64,000 bases of DNA from VXNE01 sp965205735 (GTDB lineage Bacteria; Pseudomonadota; Gammaproteobacteria; Pseudomonadales; Azotimanducaceae): contig OZ242179.1 in the NCBI GenBank assembly GCA_965205735.1, positions 3,162,001-3,226,000 on the forward strand, read 5' to 3'. The notes below the pieces were generated by a model. That model was not told the origin of the DNA. It searched no databases and saw only the letters and a list, made by a program, of their open reading frames with translations. Position numbers and translations under genes: made by a program. Numbering within the stretch: the first letter of the stretch is position 1; each line of letters starts with the position of its first letter. Of this stretch, positions 1 to 8,769 are shown piece after piece.

Positions 1-1
1 T

Positions 2-811
2 CGTCCGGAAACCAGGCTGGTATTCGTCGAGACGATCGCCAATCCGCGCACCCAGGTCAGCGATCTGGAGGCAATCGGCGCACTCTGCCGAGAGCGGGGG
101 CTCGTGTACGTGGTCGACAACACCATGACCTCGCCCTGGCTGTTTCAACCCGTCGACGTGGGGGCCAGCCTGATCATCAACAGTCTCACCAAGTACATCG
201 GCGGACACGGCAACGCCCTCGGCGGCGCCGTCACGGAAACCGGGCTGTTCGATTGGACCACGTTCGACAACATCTATCCGGAATACAGGAAGGGCGATCC
301 TCGCCGCTGGGGCATCCAGCAAGTCCGCAAGAAGGGACTGCGCGACTTCGGCGCCGCCCTCGCTCCGGAAGCGGCGCATCACCTGGCCGTGGGTTCGGAG
401 ACCCTGGCGCTCAGGATCGAACGCCAGTGCGACAACGCTGCCGCGCTGGTGGCAACCCTGGACGCCCACGAGTGCGTAGCGAAAGTCTACTACCCGGGAC
501 TGCCGGACCATCCCCAGCATGCGTTGGCGGCAAAGCTGTTTCGCCGGCCGGGCGCACTGTTCAGTTTCGAATTGACCGAAGGTCTGGACGCCTACGAGTT
601 TCTGAACCGCCTGGCCGTCGTCGTGAAGTCGAGCAACCTGGGAGACAACAGAACGCTCGCCATCCCGGTCGCGCACACAATCTACTACGAGATGGGTCCC
701 GAACGGCGCGCGACCATGGGGATCGCCGACTCGCTCATTCGAATTTCCGTCGGCATAGAAGATATCGACGATCTCATGCGAGATTTCGACCAGGCGTTGA
801 CGTTGGCATAA
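2..811 (+). CDS. Cystathionine gamma-synthase-family PLP enzyme, 5' end cut by the window
   Basis: A Cys/Met-metabolism PLP-dependent trans-sulfuration enzyme; this family forms or breaks cystathionine, or sulfhydrylates acylhomoserines, in the cytoplasm. The open frame runs from base 2, so the true start lies before the window. The motif SLTKYIGGHGNALGG carries the PLP-binding lysine (codon 191-193), and upstream VYVVDNT matches the aspartate that contacts the PLP ring. The C-terminal part contains SSNLGDNRTL and RISVGIED, both typical of the family. The insert with YRKGDPRRWG and KKGLRDFGA matches the subgroup annotated cystathionine gamma-synthase family. The choice between synthase, lyase and sulfhydrylase cannot be made here. 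purC follows after 16 bases in the same direction. Confidence 0.9.
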   Translation, partial: RPETRLVFVETIANPRTQVSDLEAIGALCRERGLVYVVDNTMTSPWLFQPVDVGASLIINSLTKYIGGHGNALGGAVTETGLFDWTTFDNIYPEYRKGDPRRWGIQQVRKKGLRDFGAALAPEAAHHLAVGSETLALRIERQCDNAAALVATLDAHECVAKVYYPGLPDHPQHALAAKLFRRPGALFSFELTEGLDAYEFLNRLAVVVKSSNLGDNRTLAIPVAHTIYYEMGPERRATMGIADSLIRISVGIEDIDDLMRDFDQALTLA

Positions 812-827
812 TCGGTCGCGAATCTTG

Positions 828-1772
828 ATGGACGAACCCATGCAACTCGTATTGGAAACAGATCTTGGGCTGCCCAACCGTCGCGCCGGAAAGGTCAGGG
901 ATCTCTACGACGTTACGCTCGCCGGCGGAGAACCCGGCTTGCTGATTATCGCCACCGACCGTATCAGCGCGTTCGATGTCGTCATGGCGAACGGATTGCC
1001 GGGCAAGGGCGTGGTACTGACGCAGATATCGCGATTCTGGTTCGAGCTATTCGGCGGCAGCATCGGTCATCACCTGGTTTCGACCGATCCTGCGGACGTG
1101 CCCGGCCTGACGGCTGCCGAACGCGAAACCCTGCGGGGGCGCATCATGCTGTGCCGAGCCGCCCAGGTCATACCGGTGGAGTGTATCGCCCGGGGATACA
1201 TCACCGGCAGCGGTTGGAGGGACTACCAGCGAACGGGAGCGGTCTGCGGTATACCGCTGCCCGAGGGATTGCAGAATTCCTCCCGCTTGGACGCGCCGCT
1301 CTTCACGCCATCGACCAAGGCGGAGGTGGGTCTGCACGACGAGAACATCACGTTCGAGCAAGGGGCGGCGCTTGTCGGCGAGGAGACCATGCATTGGCTC
1401 TCCGATGCCACATTGCGCCTGTACGGTGAGGCGAGTGCCTACGCGCGGGAACGGGGCATCATTCTGGCGGATACAAAGTTTGAATTCGGTCGTCTCGACG
1501 GGCGTGCCGAGCCCATTCTGATCGACGAGATATTCACGCCCGACAGTTCGCGATTCTGGCCGGCGGATCAGTGGCATCCGGGTCGCGAACAGCCGAGCTT
1601 CGACAAGCAGTACGTGCGCAACTACCTGGAGACGGTGGTCGACGCCGGCGAGTGGGACAAGACGCCGCCGGGTCCGAAATTGCCCGACGATGTGGTTGCG
1701 AACTCCATGGCCCGCTATCTCGAGGCTTACGAAAGACTTACCGGGGCACCGCTCGATCCAGCCGCTTCGTAG
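828..1772 (+). CDS. purC: SAICAR synthase (phosphoribosylaminoimidazole-succinocarboxamide synthase)
   Basis: Converts CAIR and aspartate to SAICAR with ATP in de novo purine synthesis. Family signatures in order: GKVRDLYD near the N-terminus, ATDRISAFDV, the central SGWRDY, DENITFEQ, ILADTKFEFG and LIDEIFTPDSSRFW. About 314 residues is normal for the longer, yeast-like bacterial PurC. ATG at 828 is used; an in-frame TTG at 825 and a second ATG at 840 are alternatives. It is co-directional with the PLP enzyme upstream. It is not linked to purL/guaBA, which sit about 43 kb away. Confidence 0.95.
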   Translation: MDEPMQLVLETDLGLPNRRAGKVRDLYDVTLAGGEPGLLIIATDRISAFDVVMANGLPGKGVVLTQISRFWFELFGGSIGHHLVSTDPADVPGLTAAERETLRGRIMLCRAAQVIPVECIARGYITGSGWRDYQRTGAVCGIPLPEGLQNSSRLDAPLFTPSTKAEVGLHDENITFEQGAALVGEETMHWLSDATLRLYGEASAYARERGIILADTKFEFGRLDGRAEPILIDEIFTPDSSRFWPADQWHPGREQPSFDKQYVRNYLETVVDAGEWDKTPPGPKLPDDVVANSMARYLEAYERLTGAPLDPAAS

Positions 1773-1790
1773 GCCGGCGCGTCCTGGATC

Positions 1791-2114
1791 ATGGATTGGG
1801 ACGAGTACAAGAGGCGCTGCGACGAGCCGCGCGTCGTCTCGCGCTGGATGCTCGAACGCACGGCCGAGTTGGTTGATCCGGCAGCGGCCGAACACCTGCT
1901 CGCCGCAACGTCGGGGAAACCGCTCCCCAAACCCGAGGGCCACAAGGGCGGCCCGGCCACCGACATGTTCGAACTGCATCTCGATGATGCGATTGCCGAC
2001 GCCGTCGTCGCCGCCGTGGAGCGCGCGCAAGCGGCGGGGAAGGGGGAAGGGGCGGGGAGCAGAAAGTTGGGCGGATTCGTGGCGGCGTGGCGGGAGTACC
2101 GCGGTGATCGATGA
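1791..2114 (+). CDS. Small hypothetical protein, 107 aa
   Basis: Begins 18 bases after purC and runs in the same direction, so it may share its transcript. The protein is charged and helical (MDWDEYKRRC...; FELHLDDAIADAVVAAVERAQ) and ends with a glycine/lysine-rich stretch and a tryptophan-containing tail (GGFVAAWREYRG). No signal peptide, membrane segment or known domain is recognised. Coding is supported by its position and by a residue composition with little proline or arginine excess in the first 80 residues. Function unknown. Confidence 0.55.
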   Translation: MDWDEYKRRCDEPRVVSRWMLERTAELVDPAAAEHLLAATSGKPLPKPEGHKGGPATDMFELHLDDAIADAVVAAVERAQAAGKGEGAGSRKLGGFVAAWREYRGDR

Positions 2115-2125
2115 GATGACTTGGG

Positions 2126-5038
2126 TCAGATCTCAACGCCGATGGAGACCTGCACGCGGCGCGCGTCGAAGTGGTTACGCGCTTGCCCAAAGGTGGGATC
2201 CCGCGCGTATGGATTCACGTTGTAGCCGGTCTGCCGGTCGAACAGATTAAACAGATCGACGCGTAGTTTCGCCTCCATCCACCTCGGCAGTCTGAAGGCC
2301 TGCGCATAGCTCAGGTCCAGTTGCCAATGGTCCTCGCTGCGGCGGCTGCCGGCTTGCTCCGCATAGCGGATGGTGGACGAGAAGTAGGATGGCAGGCCAT
2401 AGGCCAGCGAATCCCAGGCTTCCCAGGGCTGCCCCGACTGGTACATGACGTACATGCCCGCTCGCGCCCGCCACGGCAGGTCGAGATAGCCGAACGCCTT
2501 GACCAGATGCGGTCGGTCGCCCCGCAATACGCCGTCCTTGTTGTCCCATAGCTGTCGGCCATAGCCATCGGCCAGGTTGGACGAGCCGATGAAGCGGTTG
2601 GCGTCGTTGACCGCGCTGGTGTTGTCCTGGTCGAAGTTGCCGGTGTAGCGGCTGCGTACATAGGAGGCATTCAGGTAGCCCCGCTCGCCGCGCCATTCAA
2701 GCTCCAGGGCCGCCTCCCAATAGCGCGTAAAGGCCCCGTCGAGCTCGGCGACCACGTAGCTGGACCCGCCGATCTCCGCGCGGATAGCGTCCAGATCCGG
2801 CACATAGGGGCCCTTGGCCGCGATATGCGCCGGCGCGTTGTCGTAGCCGCGGGAGAGATTCCAGGTGTCTTCCCAGAAGTGCGATCCCTCGCGCCGACGC
2901 AAATGTGCCCGCAGCGTGAAGGCGCCGGGGAGCGCGCGCGTTGCGCCCACGGTCCACTCGTCGATCCGTCGAGGCGTGAGCCCGGTCTGGAATACCTTGC
3001 CCGAGGATCCAGGATGCGGCTCGTGCGCAATGATGCGTCCCGCCTCGTCGAACAGCACCCGTAGACTCGCCCGCGTGTTGCGGTCCCACGAGGCGGCCCG
3101 GGCCAGGGAGTTCGCTTCCGGATTGTAGCGGGCGAAGTTCGCGAACAACGTATTTTCGCCGTCCAGGGTCCATGTTCCGCCCAGGCGCGGCTGGATCATG
3201 TCCCGCCAGCGAATGGTGTACATCCTGTACTTCGCGCCCGGTTCAAGGGCAAAGCCGGAATAGCTGCCCGGCGCGCTCGCGAGACCTTGGCCGTAGAGGA
3301 CGTCCTGGCTCACGAGCACGCCGAGATTGAAGGCGAAATCACCGAGACGGACGTTGTCGTTGAACTCCAGCGACGTTGATTCGGTATAGGAGTTGATCGG
3401 TGCGACCAGGGTGCCATCCGTCTTCTGAATGCTCATCTGCTGGACGGTCGCCACGTAGAAAATCGGCGTACCGTCCGGCGCCCGGTCGACGCCGCCGGGG
3501 ACTTCGATCATGCCCCAGCCGTTGGAAGTGCGCCGAAGGGTCTCTCTCGCGTCGGTGCGGCGCAGACCTGCGTGCAGGTCGTGGCGGGATCGGCCGCAGG
3601 TGAGTTGGTGATCGAAAGCGAGGTCGAAACTGCGGCGATAGAACGCCTGCTCGCTGATCTGTGGATGCGCGCCGACAGCGCCGCCGCCCCGGCGGTTGCC
3701 CGATGCGTCAACATAGCCATAACGTTGAATGATCGGCTCGATGGCGGCGGCATTGAAGGCGGCCGCGCCGGCAACGCGCGCAGGGACGCTGAGATTTCCC
3801 ATCCGATCCAGATTCGCCACATCGAGGACAGCGTCAAGCGCTGGCCGCGCTTCGAGCAGCACGTCGGGCAGTTCGGATCCACGCAGGGCGTAGTCGCTGT
3901 ATCGGAACGCAAGCGTGGAACCGAACGGCGTCAGCCAGGAGCCGTCGAGGCTCGTCACGTCCTGCTCGGCGCGACCGCCGAGGGAGACCGAATCCGCCTC
4001 GAAAGGACCGACGGATACGCCCCGCTCTTCACGTGTCGAGGTTCTGAAGCTCGCGTTGAGGAGAACGGCGTCCGTCGGCGCATAGGTGAGCTTGCCGTAG
4101 TACTCGCGCCGCGCGTTCGCGTAGTCCTTCGCCGCTCCGTAGGCGGTGGCCTTGTTGGATCTGTCCTCGCGCGGGGCAAAGAAGGAGCCGTAGAAGTACA
4201 ACCGCGACGGCACGATGGGACCGCCCCCGGTGACAGTGATCCAGCGCTGGTCGGTTTCAACGGATTCCGCGCCCGCCCTGCGCTCGGCCGCCAGGTTCTT
4301 CGGCGCGAACGCGTATTCGAAAGTGGCGGCGATTTGGTCGGTGCCGGACCTGGCCGTGGAATCCATGGCGAAGCCGCCGCTGCGGTTGAAACCGATGGCA
4401 CCGACCCCGCCGCGCTCGAACGTCACCTGGTCGATATCGTGGCTCGAGGGTTCCGCCGACAGCGTGCCGAACATGGGCAGAGACACATCGACGCCGTCGA
4501 AGCGATAGACATTATCCTGTCCGCTCCCGCCCGCCGACGGGCCTCGGACAGCGTCCTGCGTGTACTGCACACCGGGCGCAAGTTTCACCAGGTCGCGATA
4601 GTCACGGCCCGCGGGCACGCTTCGCACAGCATCGCCGTCGATCGCATTGGCGAGCGCGGCGCGTCCGCGCAACCCGATGCGCTGGCCGACCACGACCAGC
4701 TTCTCGATCTCCGGCGTGCGCGGCGGTGCAAGTTCGACGTGCACGACCGTCGTCTGGTCCAGCAACACGGCGGTGGTCAACGTCTGGCTGGCCCTATTTG
4801 TCATTTCGAACGTCACCCGGTAGATGCCCGGTATCAACTGCGGCAGCGCGTAGCGCCCCTCGGCGTCGATCCTGGTCGTTCGGGCGCGGGGCATGGCATC
4901 GCTTTCGGCCACGACCACGATGTCCTCCGCCGCCGTCACGCCGCGCAGGGTGACGACGCCTTCGATGCCGCCGGTCTGCTGCGCCGTGGCGAACGCGCCG
5001 CATAGCAAGGCGGCGAATGTGAGCATGGCTTTGGGCAT
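2126..5038 (-). CDS. TonB-dependent receptor with N-terminal carboxypeptidase-regulatory-like domain
   Basis: An outer-membrane beta-barrel of about 970 residues, the size of Oar-like TonB-dependent receptors. The start is placed at ATG 5038, giving a signal peptide MPKAMLTFAALLCGAFATAQ; an upstream in-frame ATG at 5101 would put charged residues before it. After the signal comes a carboxypeptidase-D-like beta-sandwich (GIEGVVTL..., GRYALPQLIPGIYRVTFEM), then a plug domain (GRDYRDLVKLAPGV, FDGVDVSLPMFG, FERGGVGAIGFNRSGG), then barrel sequence rich in alternating aromatic strands. It ends in RRVQVSIGVEI, a usual barrel-closing strand. The substrate is unknown and no transporter partner is adjacent. 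It converges on the small ORF ending at 2114. Confidence 0.9.
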   Translation of the reverse strand: MPKAMLTFAALLCGAFATAQQTGGIEGVVTLRGVTAAEDIVVVAESDAMPRARTTRIDAEGRYALPQLIPGIYRVTFEMTNRASQTLTTAVLLDQTTVVHVELAPPRTPEIEKLVVVGQRIGLRGRAALANAIDGDAVRSVPAGRDYRDLVKLAPGVQYTQDAVRGPSAGGSGQDNVYRFDGVDVSLPMFGTLSAEPSSHDIDQVTFERGGVGAIGFNRSGGFAMDSTARSGTDQIAATFEYAFAPKNLAAERRAGAESVETDQRWITVTGGGPIVPSRLYFYGSFFAPREDRSNKATAYGAAKDYANARREYYGKLTYAPTDAVLLNASFRTSTREERGVSVGPFEADSVSLGGRAEQDVTSLDGSWLTPFGSTLAFRYSDYALRGSELPDVLLEARPALDAVLDVANLDRMGNLSVPARVAGAAAFNAAAIEPIIQRYGYVDASGNRRGGGAVGAHPQISEQAFYRRSFDLAFDHQLTCGRSRHDLHAGLRRTDARETLRRTSNGWGMIEVPGGVDRAPDGTPIFYVATVQQMSIQKTDGTLVAPINSYTESTSLEFNDNVRLGDFAFNLGVLVSQDVLYGQGLASAPGSYSGFALEPGAKYRMYTIRWRDMIQPRLGGTWTLDGENTLFANFARYNPEANSLARAASWDRNTRASLRVLFDEAGRIIAHEPHPGSSGKVFQTGLTPRRIDEWTVGATRALPGAFTLRAHLRRREGSHFWEDTWNLSRGYDNAPAHIAAKGPYVPDLDAIRAEIGGSSYVVAELDGAFTRYWEAALELEWRGERGYLNASYVRSRYTGNFDQDNTSAVNDANRFIGSSNLADGYGRQLWDNKDGVLRGDRPHLVKAFGYLDLPWRARAGMYVMYQSGQPWEAWDSLAYGLPSYFSSTIRYAEQAGSRRSEDHWQLDLSYAQAFRLPRWMEAKLRVDLFNLFDRQTGYNVNPYARDPTFGQARNHFDARRVQVSIGVEI

Positions 5039-5240
5039 CGGCGTTTCCGTCTGTTCCTTCAATTCCGGGACGGGACGTGTCGTTCGAGTTTGGGCGGGCA
5101 CTATAGTTCGACCCCGCGCTCACGCTCTAGTGGTTTTTGGATCCGAATCGTCGCCAGGGCCTCAAGCGGCGGCCCGTTCCGCATTGACGCCCGGGCGCGT
5201 GCCGTGCAGGGTATGGCGCTTCGCCGCTTGGGAGCGCCCC

Positions 5241-5825
5241 TTGGAACTCATCCTCGTCCGTCACGGCTTGCCGGAGCGCGTGGAACTTGCCGCGGGTCGC
5301 GCGGACCCTGCATTATCGGATATCGGTCGGCGCCAAGCGCGCCAGGTGGGTGCGTGGCTAAGTCGGGAAACGATCGAAGCCATCTACGCGAGCCCGCTAC
5401 GCCGCGCCATCGAAACCGCAACGCCCCTCGCCGAGACCGTCGGCCTGCGTCCCGTTGTTCACGAGGCGCTCGCGGAATATGACCGCGCCGAATCGCACTA
5501 CATTCCCATGGAGGAACTCAAGGCCGAGGACTACGCCGCCTGGAAAGCGTTCATGGACGGCGGCTACGGGGACGAATTTGACATGGCCGCATTCGCGCGG
5601 ACGGTTGACGGCGGCATGGAAGAGATCATCCGCGCCAATGCCGGGCGGCGCGTAGCGGTGTTCTGTCATGGCGGGGTTGTAAACGTCTGGACTGCGACGG
5701 TGCTCGGCATGGCCCCCCGGCTGTTCATCGACCTGGCTTACGGCAGTGTCAGCCGTTTCCTGTGTGCTTCCACCGGCGAGCGGAATGTGCGGAGTCTGAA
5801 CGAAACAGCGCACCTGGTTGCGTAG
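5241..5825 (+). CDS. Histidine phosphatase family protein (phosphoglycerate-mutase-like)
   Basis: A cytosolic phosphatase or mutase of the RHG superfamily. The phosphoacceptor motif is at the extreme N-terminus (ELILVRHG, His8). It is followed by LSDIGRRQA, the YASPLRRAIETA phosphate-binding segment and FCHGGVVN with the second catalytic histidine. The frame is open far upstream, but homology begins at a TTG at 5241 preceded by GGGAG about six bases away, so that start is chosen. The C-terminal tail RNVRSLNETAHL is typical of the family. A copy of this tail recurs at about 7520 in a chimeric shard. Substrate unknown. Confidence 0.85.
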   Translation: MELILVRHGLPERVELAAGRADPALSDIGRRQARQVGAWLSRETIEAIYASPLRRAIETATPLAETVGLRPVVHEALAEYDRAESHYIPMEELKAEDYAAWKAFMDGGYGDEFDMAAFARTVDGGMEEIIRANAGRRVAVFCHGGVVNVWTATVLGMAPRLFIDLAYGSVSRFLCASTGERNVRSLNETAHLVA

Positions 5826-5902
5826 TGGTGGCTGTAGAACTCGTTCTCGTTCTGGATGCCGGTGAAGGTGGTGGGCATGTGAGGTCCTGCCAACGCCAGA
5901 CG

Positions 5903-6274
5903 CTACGTCACGGCGTCCAGCAAAGCGAAATCGTTGTCGGCAGCTTCGATGCGCGCCCCGTGATGGCGGGCGCATGCAGCAATCACCACGTCCGTTGCTG
6001 GCACGGTGATGCCCTGCGCCCGCGCGCGTTGCCCCAACTCGTAAGCCCTCGCCCAGATCTCGTCGGTAATCGGTAGTTCCGGGAGGGTCCGGGCGAAATC
6101 CAGTAGCACGTTCTTCTCGTGGCCGCCGCGGGCGCCGTTCCACAGTTCCAGTTGCACCATCTGGCACCAGCACGCCTCTCCGTTTGCCAGAGCGGTCTCG
6201 ACGCTGTTCCGTACCTGCGGGTCGCCATCGGTGCGAAGCATGTGTATCCAGGATGACGTATCGACAAGAATCAC
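5903..6274 (-). CDS. vapC: PIN-domain toxin (VapC family)
   Basis: A putative ribonuclease toxin of a type II toxin-antitoxin pair. The 123-residue length fits VapC. Acidic PIN residues are visible: VDTSSW (Asp5), QLELWNG, and VPATDVVIAACARHHG followed by a terminal ADNDFALLD. It overlaps the upstream antitoxin by four bases (ATGA), which implies translational coupling. Its target is not predictable. Confidence 0.85.
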   Translation of the reverse strand: MILVDTSSWIHMLRTDGDPQVRNSVETALANGEACWCQMVQLELWNGARGGHEKNVLLDFARTLPELPITDEIWARAYELGQRARAQGITVPATDVVIAACARHHGARIEAADNDFALLDAVT

Positions 6275-6480
6275 GCTTGATCCTGGCGACGAGCGGCCTG
6301 AAGCTCTTGCGGGGTTATCAGATTGGCGCAGGTTCCAGCGTATCGGATCAGTTCGGCCATTCGCTTGCGTCGGTTGAAATCCGAGATTGCGCCAACCACC
6401 GCTTCGCGTTTTGTCTTCGCGCCGGTGAAACGGATCGCATCCAAAAGCTCATTTTCTGGAATATCAACGGTCGTCTTCAT
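6271..6480 (-). CDS. vapB: VapB-type antitoxin
   Basis: A 69-residue protein starting MKTTVDIPENELLDAIRFTG, a ribbon-helix-helix type N-terminus, followed by TKREAVVGAISDF. The C-terminal tail would wrap the toxin. It lies immediately upstream of, and overlaps, the PIN toxin. Family knowledge says such antitoxins repress their own operon; a palindrome lies about 28 bases upstream of the start. Confidence 0.85.
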   Translation of the reverse strand: MKTTVDIPENELLDAIRFTGAKTKREAVVGAISDFNRRKRMAELIRYAGTCANLITPQELQAARRQDQA

Positions 6481-6507
6481 GCTTCAAGAGTAACGCCCGT
6501 AGGATTA

Positions 6508-6517
6508 CTTGTACAAG
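6508..6517. promoter_or_regulatory. Perfect 10-bp palindrome, candidate VapB operator
   Basis: CTTGTACAAG reads identically on both strands and lies 28-37 bases upstream of the vapB start codon (6480, minus strand). VapB-VapC complexes usually bind short palindromes in their own promoter, so this is a plausible operator. Only position and symmetry support it. Confidence 0.4.
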
Positions 6518-6764
6518 GCATTCCGATGATTAAAGGCTCCGTTTGTGGGATGGATCTGATCGCCCTTGGGCTGTCCCATCCTACATTCAACGGTCATTCA
6601 GCATTCTGAAACAGCGTAGCGCTGTCGGTATCCAACATCTCCAAAGGTCGCCGCGGCGCCTGAGCCCGCCGGGAAGTATCTCGACCATAGCGGGACGGTA
6701 CCACCGGCACTTTGGATAGTCACCTCGATGGGGCTGCGCCAGCCCACTGGGGCCGCGCAACCGG

Positions 6765-7458
6765 CTACTGCGCCAGCGGAGTCATCGCGCAGATCACCCT
6801 GATCCACGGGTGGGGTTCCGTGGTCATCGTCTCCTCGATCCAGATCACGTACTCGTCGTGGATGTCCTGAATGTCCTGGCGGGCCTGTTCGTCTCGGTGG
6901 CGTTTGAATTGCTCCGACTGACGAGATTGGGATAAGTCGAGCTCCAACTGCCGAAGCTGGCGAGCCTTGAACTCGTCGAGCGCTCGGACTTCGTCGTTAA
7001 GCTTCGCGTTGACGATCTCCTCGGTATGCCCTACATGAATCCGGTCATCGCTCGGCACGGCTTGGCGAAGTTGGCTTTCCATGTAGAGGATGCTGTCCGT
7101 GAACTGGGCAGAGGTGTCGGGCACGAGCCCCGTCTCGGCGGGGTCAAGTACCTGGATGGCGGGTTCCAGCACGGTCAGCCGCCCGCGCCCGCCGCCCGCG
7201 GTTTCGCCCTTTTCGCCAGACGGCTTCCCGTCCGCGCACGAGCTCGGAGACGCCGTCGCAGATGATTTGAAACCCGCCGGGCGCGTGATCCACGCGGCGG
7301 ACGATCCATTCGGCATCGCGCACAACGACGCGGGCGCCGGGGGTTGGTATGGAGAGCTTGGCGGCTTGGGCAGGCATTGGTTTGTCCGTACGAACATGAT
7401 ACGCCGCAGATCGTCTCGGGTAGCGGACCTTGGTCGCCGACAAGGTCTGCACGGTCAA
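6765..7458 (-). pseudogene. Collapsed SNF2-type helicase: N- and C-terminal ends joined, frameshifted
   Basis: Two overlapping minus-strand frames together resemble the ends of a large SNF2-like DEAD/DEAH helicase. From 7458 the first frame gives an N-terminal domain (TPGARVVVRDAEWIVRRVD, GVSELVRGREAVW). Near 7220 the similarity continues in another frame (VLDPAETGLVPDTSAQF, ILYMESQLRQ, RIHVGH). The sequence then passes directly into what looks like the coiled C-terminus of such proteins (ERRR-type helices, then YVIWIEETMTTEPHPWIRV). Walker A, DEAH and the rest of the motor are absent. I read this as an internal deletion plus a frameshift. The family assignment is from memory of the sequence pattern. 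Confidence 0.5.
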
Positions 7459-7464
7459 AAGTGG

Positions 7465-7571
7465 GCGTGGGTGATCTCATCGCCGAAGGGGATATCGTGG
7501 TCATTCTCGAATCGATGACCGGGGAACGGAATGTGCGGAGTCTGAAGGAAACGGGACACCTGGTTGTTTAG
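7465..7571 (+). pseudogene. Chimeric shard: biotinyl-domain piece joined to histidine-phosphatase tail
   Basis: Bases about 7467-7513 closely match the biotinyl gene around 8517-8563 (VGVGD..AEGD..VILESM). At the point where the biotin lysine should follow, the sequence switches to a match of the 3' end of the histidine phosphatase near 5780-5825 (ERNVRSL.ET.HLV, then stop). Both parent genes are intact nearby. The shard has no convincing start and is probably non-functional. Confidence 0.6.
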
Positions 7572-7682
7572 CGAAGCGAATTTCCCACGTTCCGAATAGC
7601 CAATGCCTCTAACGCATTGGCCCGGTCTTGTTGGATGCTTTCTACCCGCGTCGCCGTCCAAGAGTTGTTATGGTACGTTGCA

Positions 7683-8462
7683 ATGATGCAACCAAAATCC
7701 TTGCCTGCCGATTCGTCAACCGACGTCAGTGTGCGGAGGCCATCCGAGCCGCAGCGGCGGCTTTCCGCGGTCCACGCCGAGGCCTTGTATCGGCCGGTGC
7801 CGCCGGTCGAGCTTGACGACGACGGCTTTGTCTACAGGGACGGCAGGGTGTCGGAGAGCACGCGCCACGGAGAGTCGCTCGCGTACGGCTTGTATGCGGC
7901 GCAGTCGCTGCTCGCGCACCTGCCCGACGCCCTGGTCGCGAGTGACCTGGCGTTTTTGTTCGAGCGGGACAACCCTCGTGCGGTGCTCTCGCCGGACCTG
8001 ATGGTGGTGCTCGGCGCGGGACGGCACCATCGGCTTTCCTACAAGCTGTGGCAAGAGCCGACAGTACCGGACTTCGCGCTGGAGGCGCTTTCGGAGAAGA
8101 CGTGGCGGAAGGATGTCGACGTCAAGCCGGGCCTGTATCGGGATCTTGGCGTGCGGGAGTTCTGGATAGTCGATCTGCTCGACAAGCTTCCCGCGCCGAT
8201 AATCGGGCGGCGCCTGAACGATGCCGGGGTCTATGAGGAGATTCCAGTCTCGCCGTCCGGCGGCACGCGGAGCGATGTGCTCGGCGCGGAGTTGTTCCTT
8301 GAGGACGAGGTATTGCGGTTCCGCGACCTGACGACAGGCGAGGTTGTGCCCACCTACTCTGAGGTGCGCGAACGAGAGCTGGCGGCACGCGAGGCTGCGG
8401 AAAAACGGATTGCTGAATTAGAGCAAAGGCTGCGACGGTCAGCAGGGCCGCTGGGACGATAG
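7683..8462 (+). CDS. Uma2-family (DUF820) putative endonuclease
   Basis: A PD-(D/E)XK-fold protein of the Uma2 family, 259 residues. The family core is clear: SPDLMVVLG supplies the metal-binding aspartate, and EALSEKTWRKDVDVKPGLYRDLGV... contains the conserved S-K-T/D/K-Y-GV pattern ending in REFWIVDLLD. The C-terminus is a helical, glutamate/arginine-rich extension (ERELAAREAAEKRIAELEQRL) likely to form a coiled coil. The start is taken at ATG 7683 (or 7686); the frame is open to 7617 without a better signal. The biotinyl gene begins at the next base after its stop. Confidence 0.8.
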   Translation: MMQPKSLPADSSTDVSVRRPSEPQRRLSAVHAEALYRPVPPVELDDDGFVYRDGRVSESTRHGESLAYGLYAAQSLLAHLPDALVASDLAFLFERDNPRAVLSPDLMVVLGAGRHHRLSYKLWQEPTVPDFALEALSEKTWRKDVDVKPGLYRDLGVREFWIVDLLDKLPAPIIGRRLNDAGVYEEIPVSPSGGTRSDVLGAELFLEDEVLRFRDLTTGEVVPTYSEVRERELAAREAAEKRIAELEQRLRRSAGPLGR

Positions 8463-8684
8463 ATGGCGCGGGTCGAAGTCGAAAGCGAGGTCACCGGCAA
8501 GGTCTGGAAGGTGGAAGTGGGCGTCGGCGATCGCGTCGCGGAAGGGGACATCCTGGTCATTCTCGAATCGATGAAGATGGAGATCCCCCTCGAGAGTCCC
8601 GAGGCCGGGACTGTCGCAGAACTGCTGGTGGCACCGGATGAACCGGTGCAGGAAGACCAGGTGGTGGCCGTCATCTCCACCTGA
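8463..8684 (+). CDS. Biotin/lipoyl attachment protein (acyl-CoA carboxylase carrier)
   Basis: A 73-residue stand-alone biotinyl domain. The biotin acceptor lysine is in ESMKMEI (Lys38). The GVGDRVAEGDILVILES strand-turn and the C-terminal VQEDQVVAVIS complete the hammerhead fold. It would shuttle carboxyl groups to the carboxyltransferase encoded at 9587-11143. Its ATG follows directly on the Uma2 stop. No biotin carboxylase gene is in this window, so that subunit must come from elsewhere. Confidence 0.9.
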   Translation: MARVEVESEVTGKVWKVEVGVGDRVAEGDILVILESMKMEIPLESPEAGTVAELLVAPDEPVQEDQVVAVIST

Positions 8685-8769
8685 CCCTGGTGCTTCGGCG
8701 GATGCGGGAGCAATTGGCCGTGCTTCGGGGCTTGTGTCAGACTTTCGCGTTTTGCGGCGGGGGAGAATA

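Noticed and set aside
1047..2030. 327-codon minus-strand frame across purC
   Set aside because: Antisense to a certain purC gene.
6598..6807. 69-aa minus-strand ORF downstream of the helicase remnant
   Set aside because: Some protein-like stretches, but no start signal, family or neighbour support.
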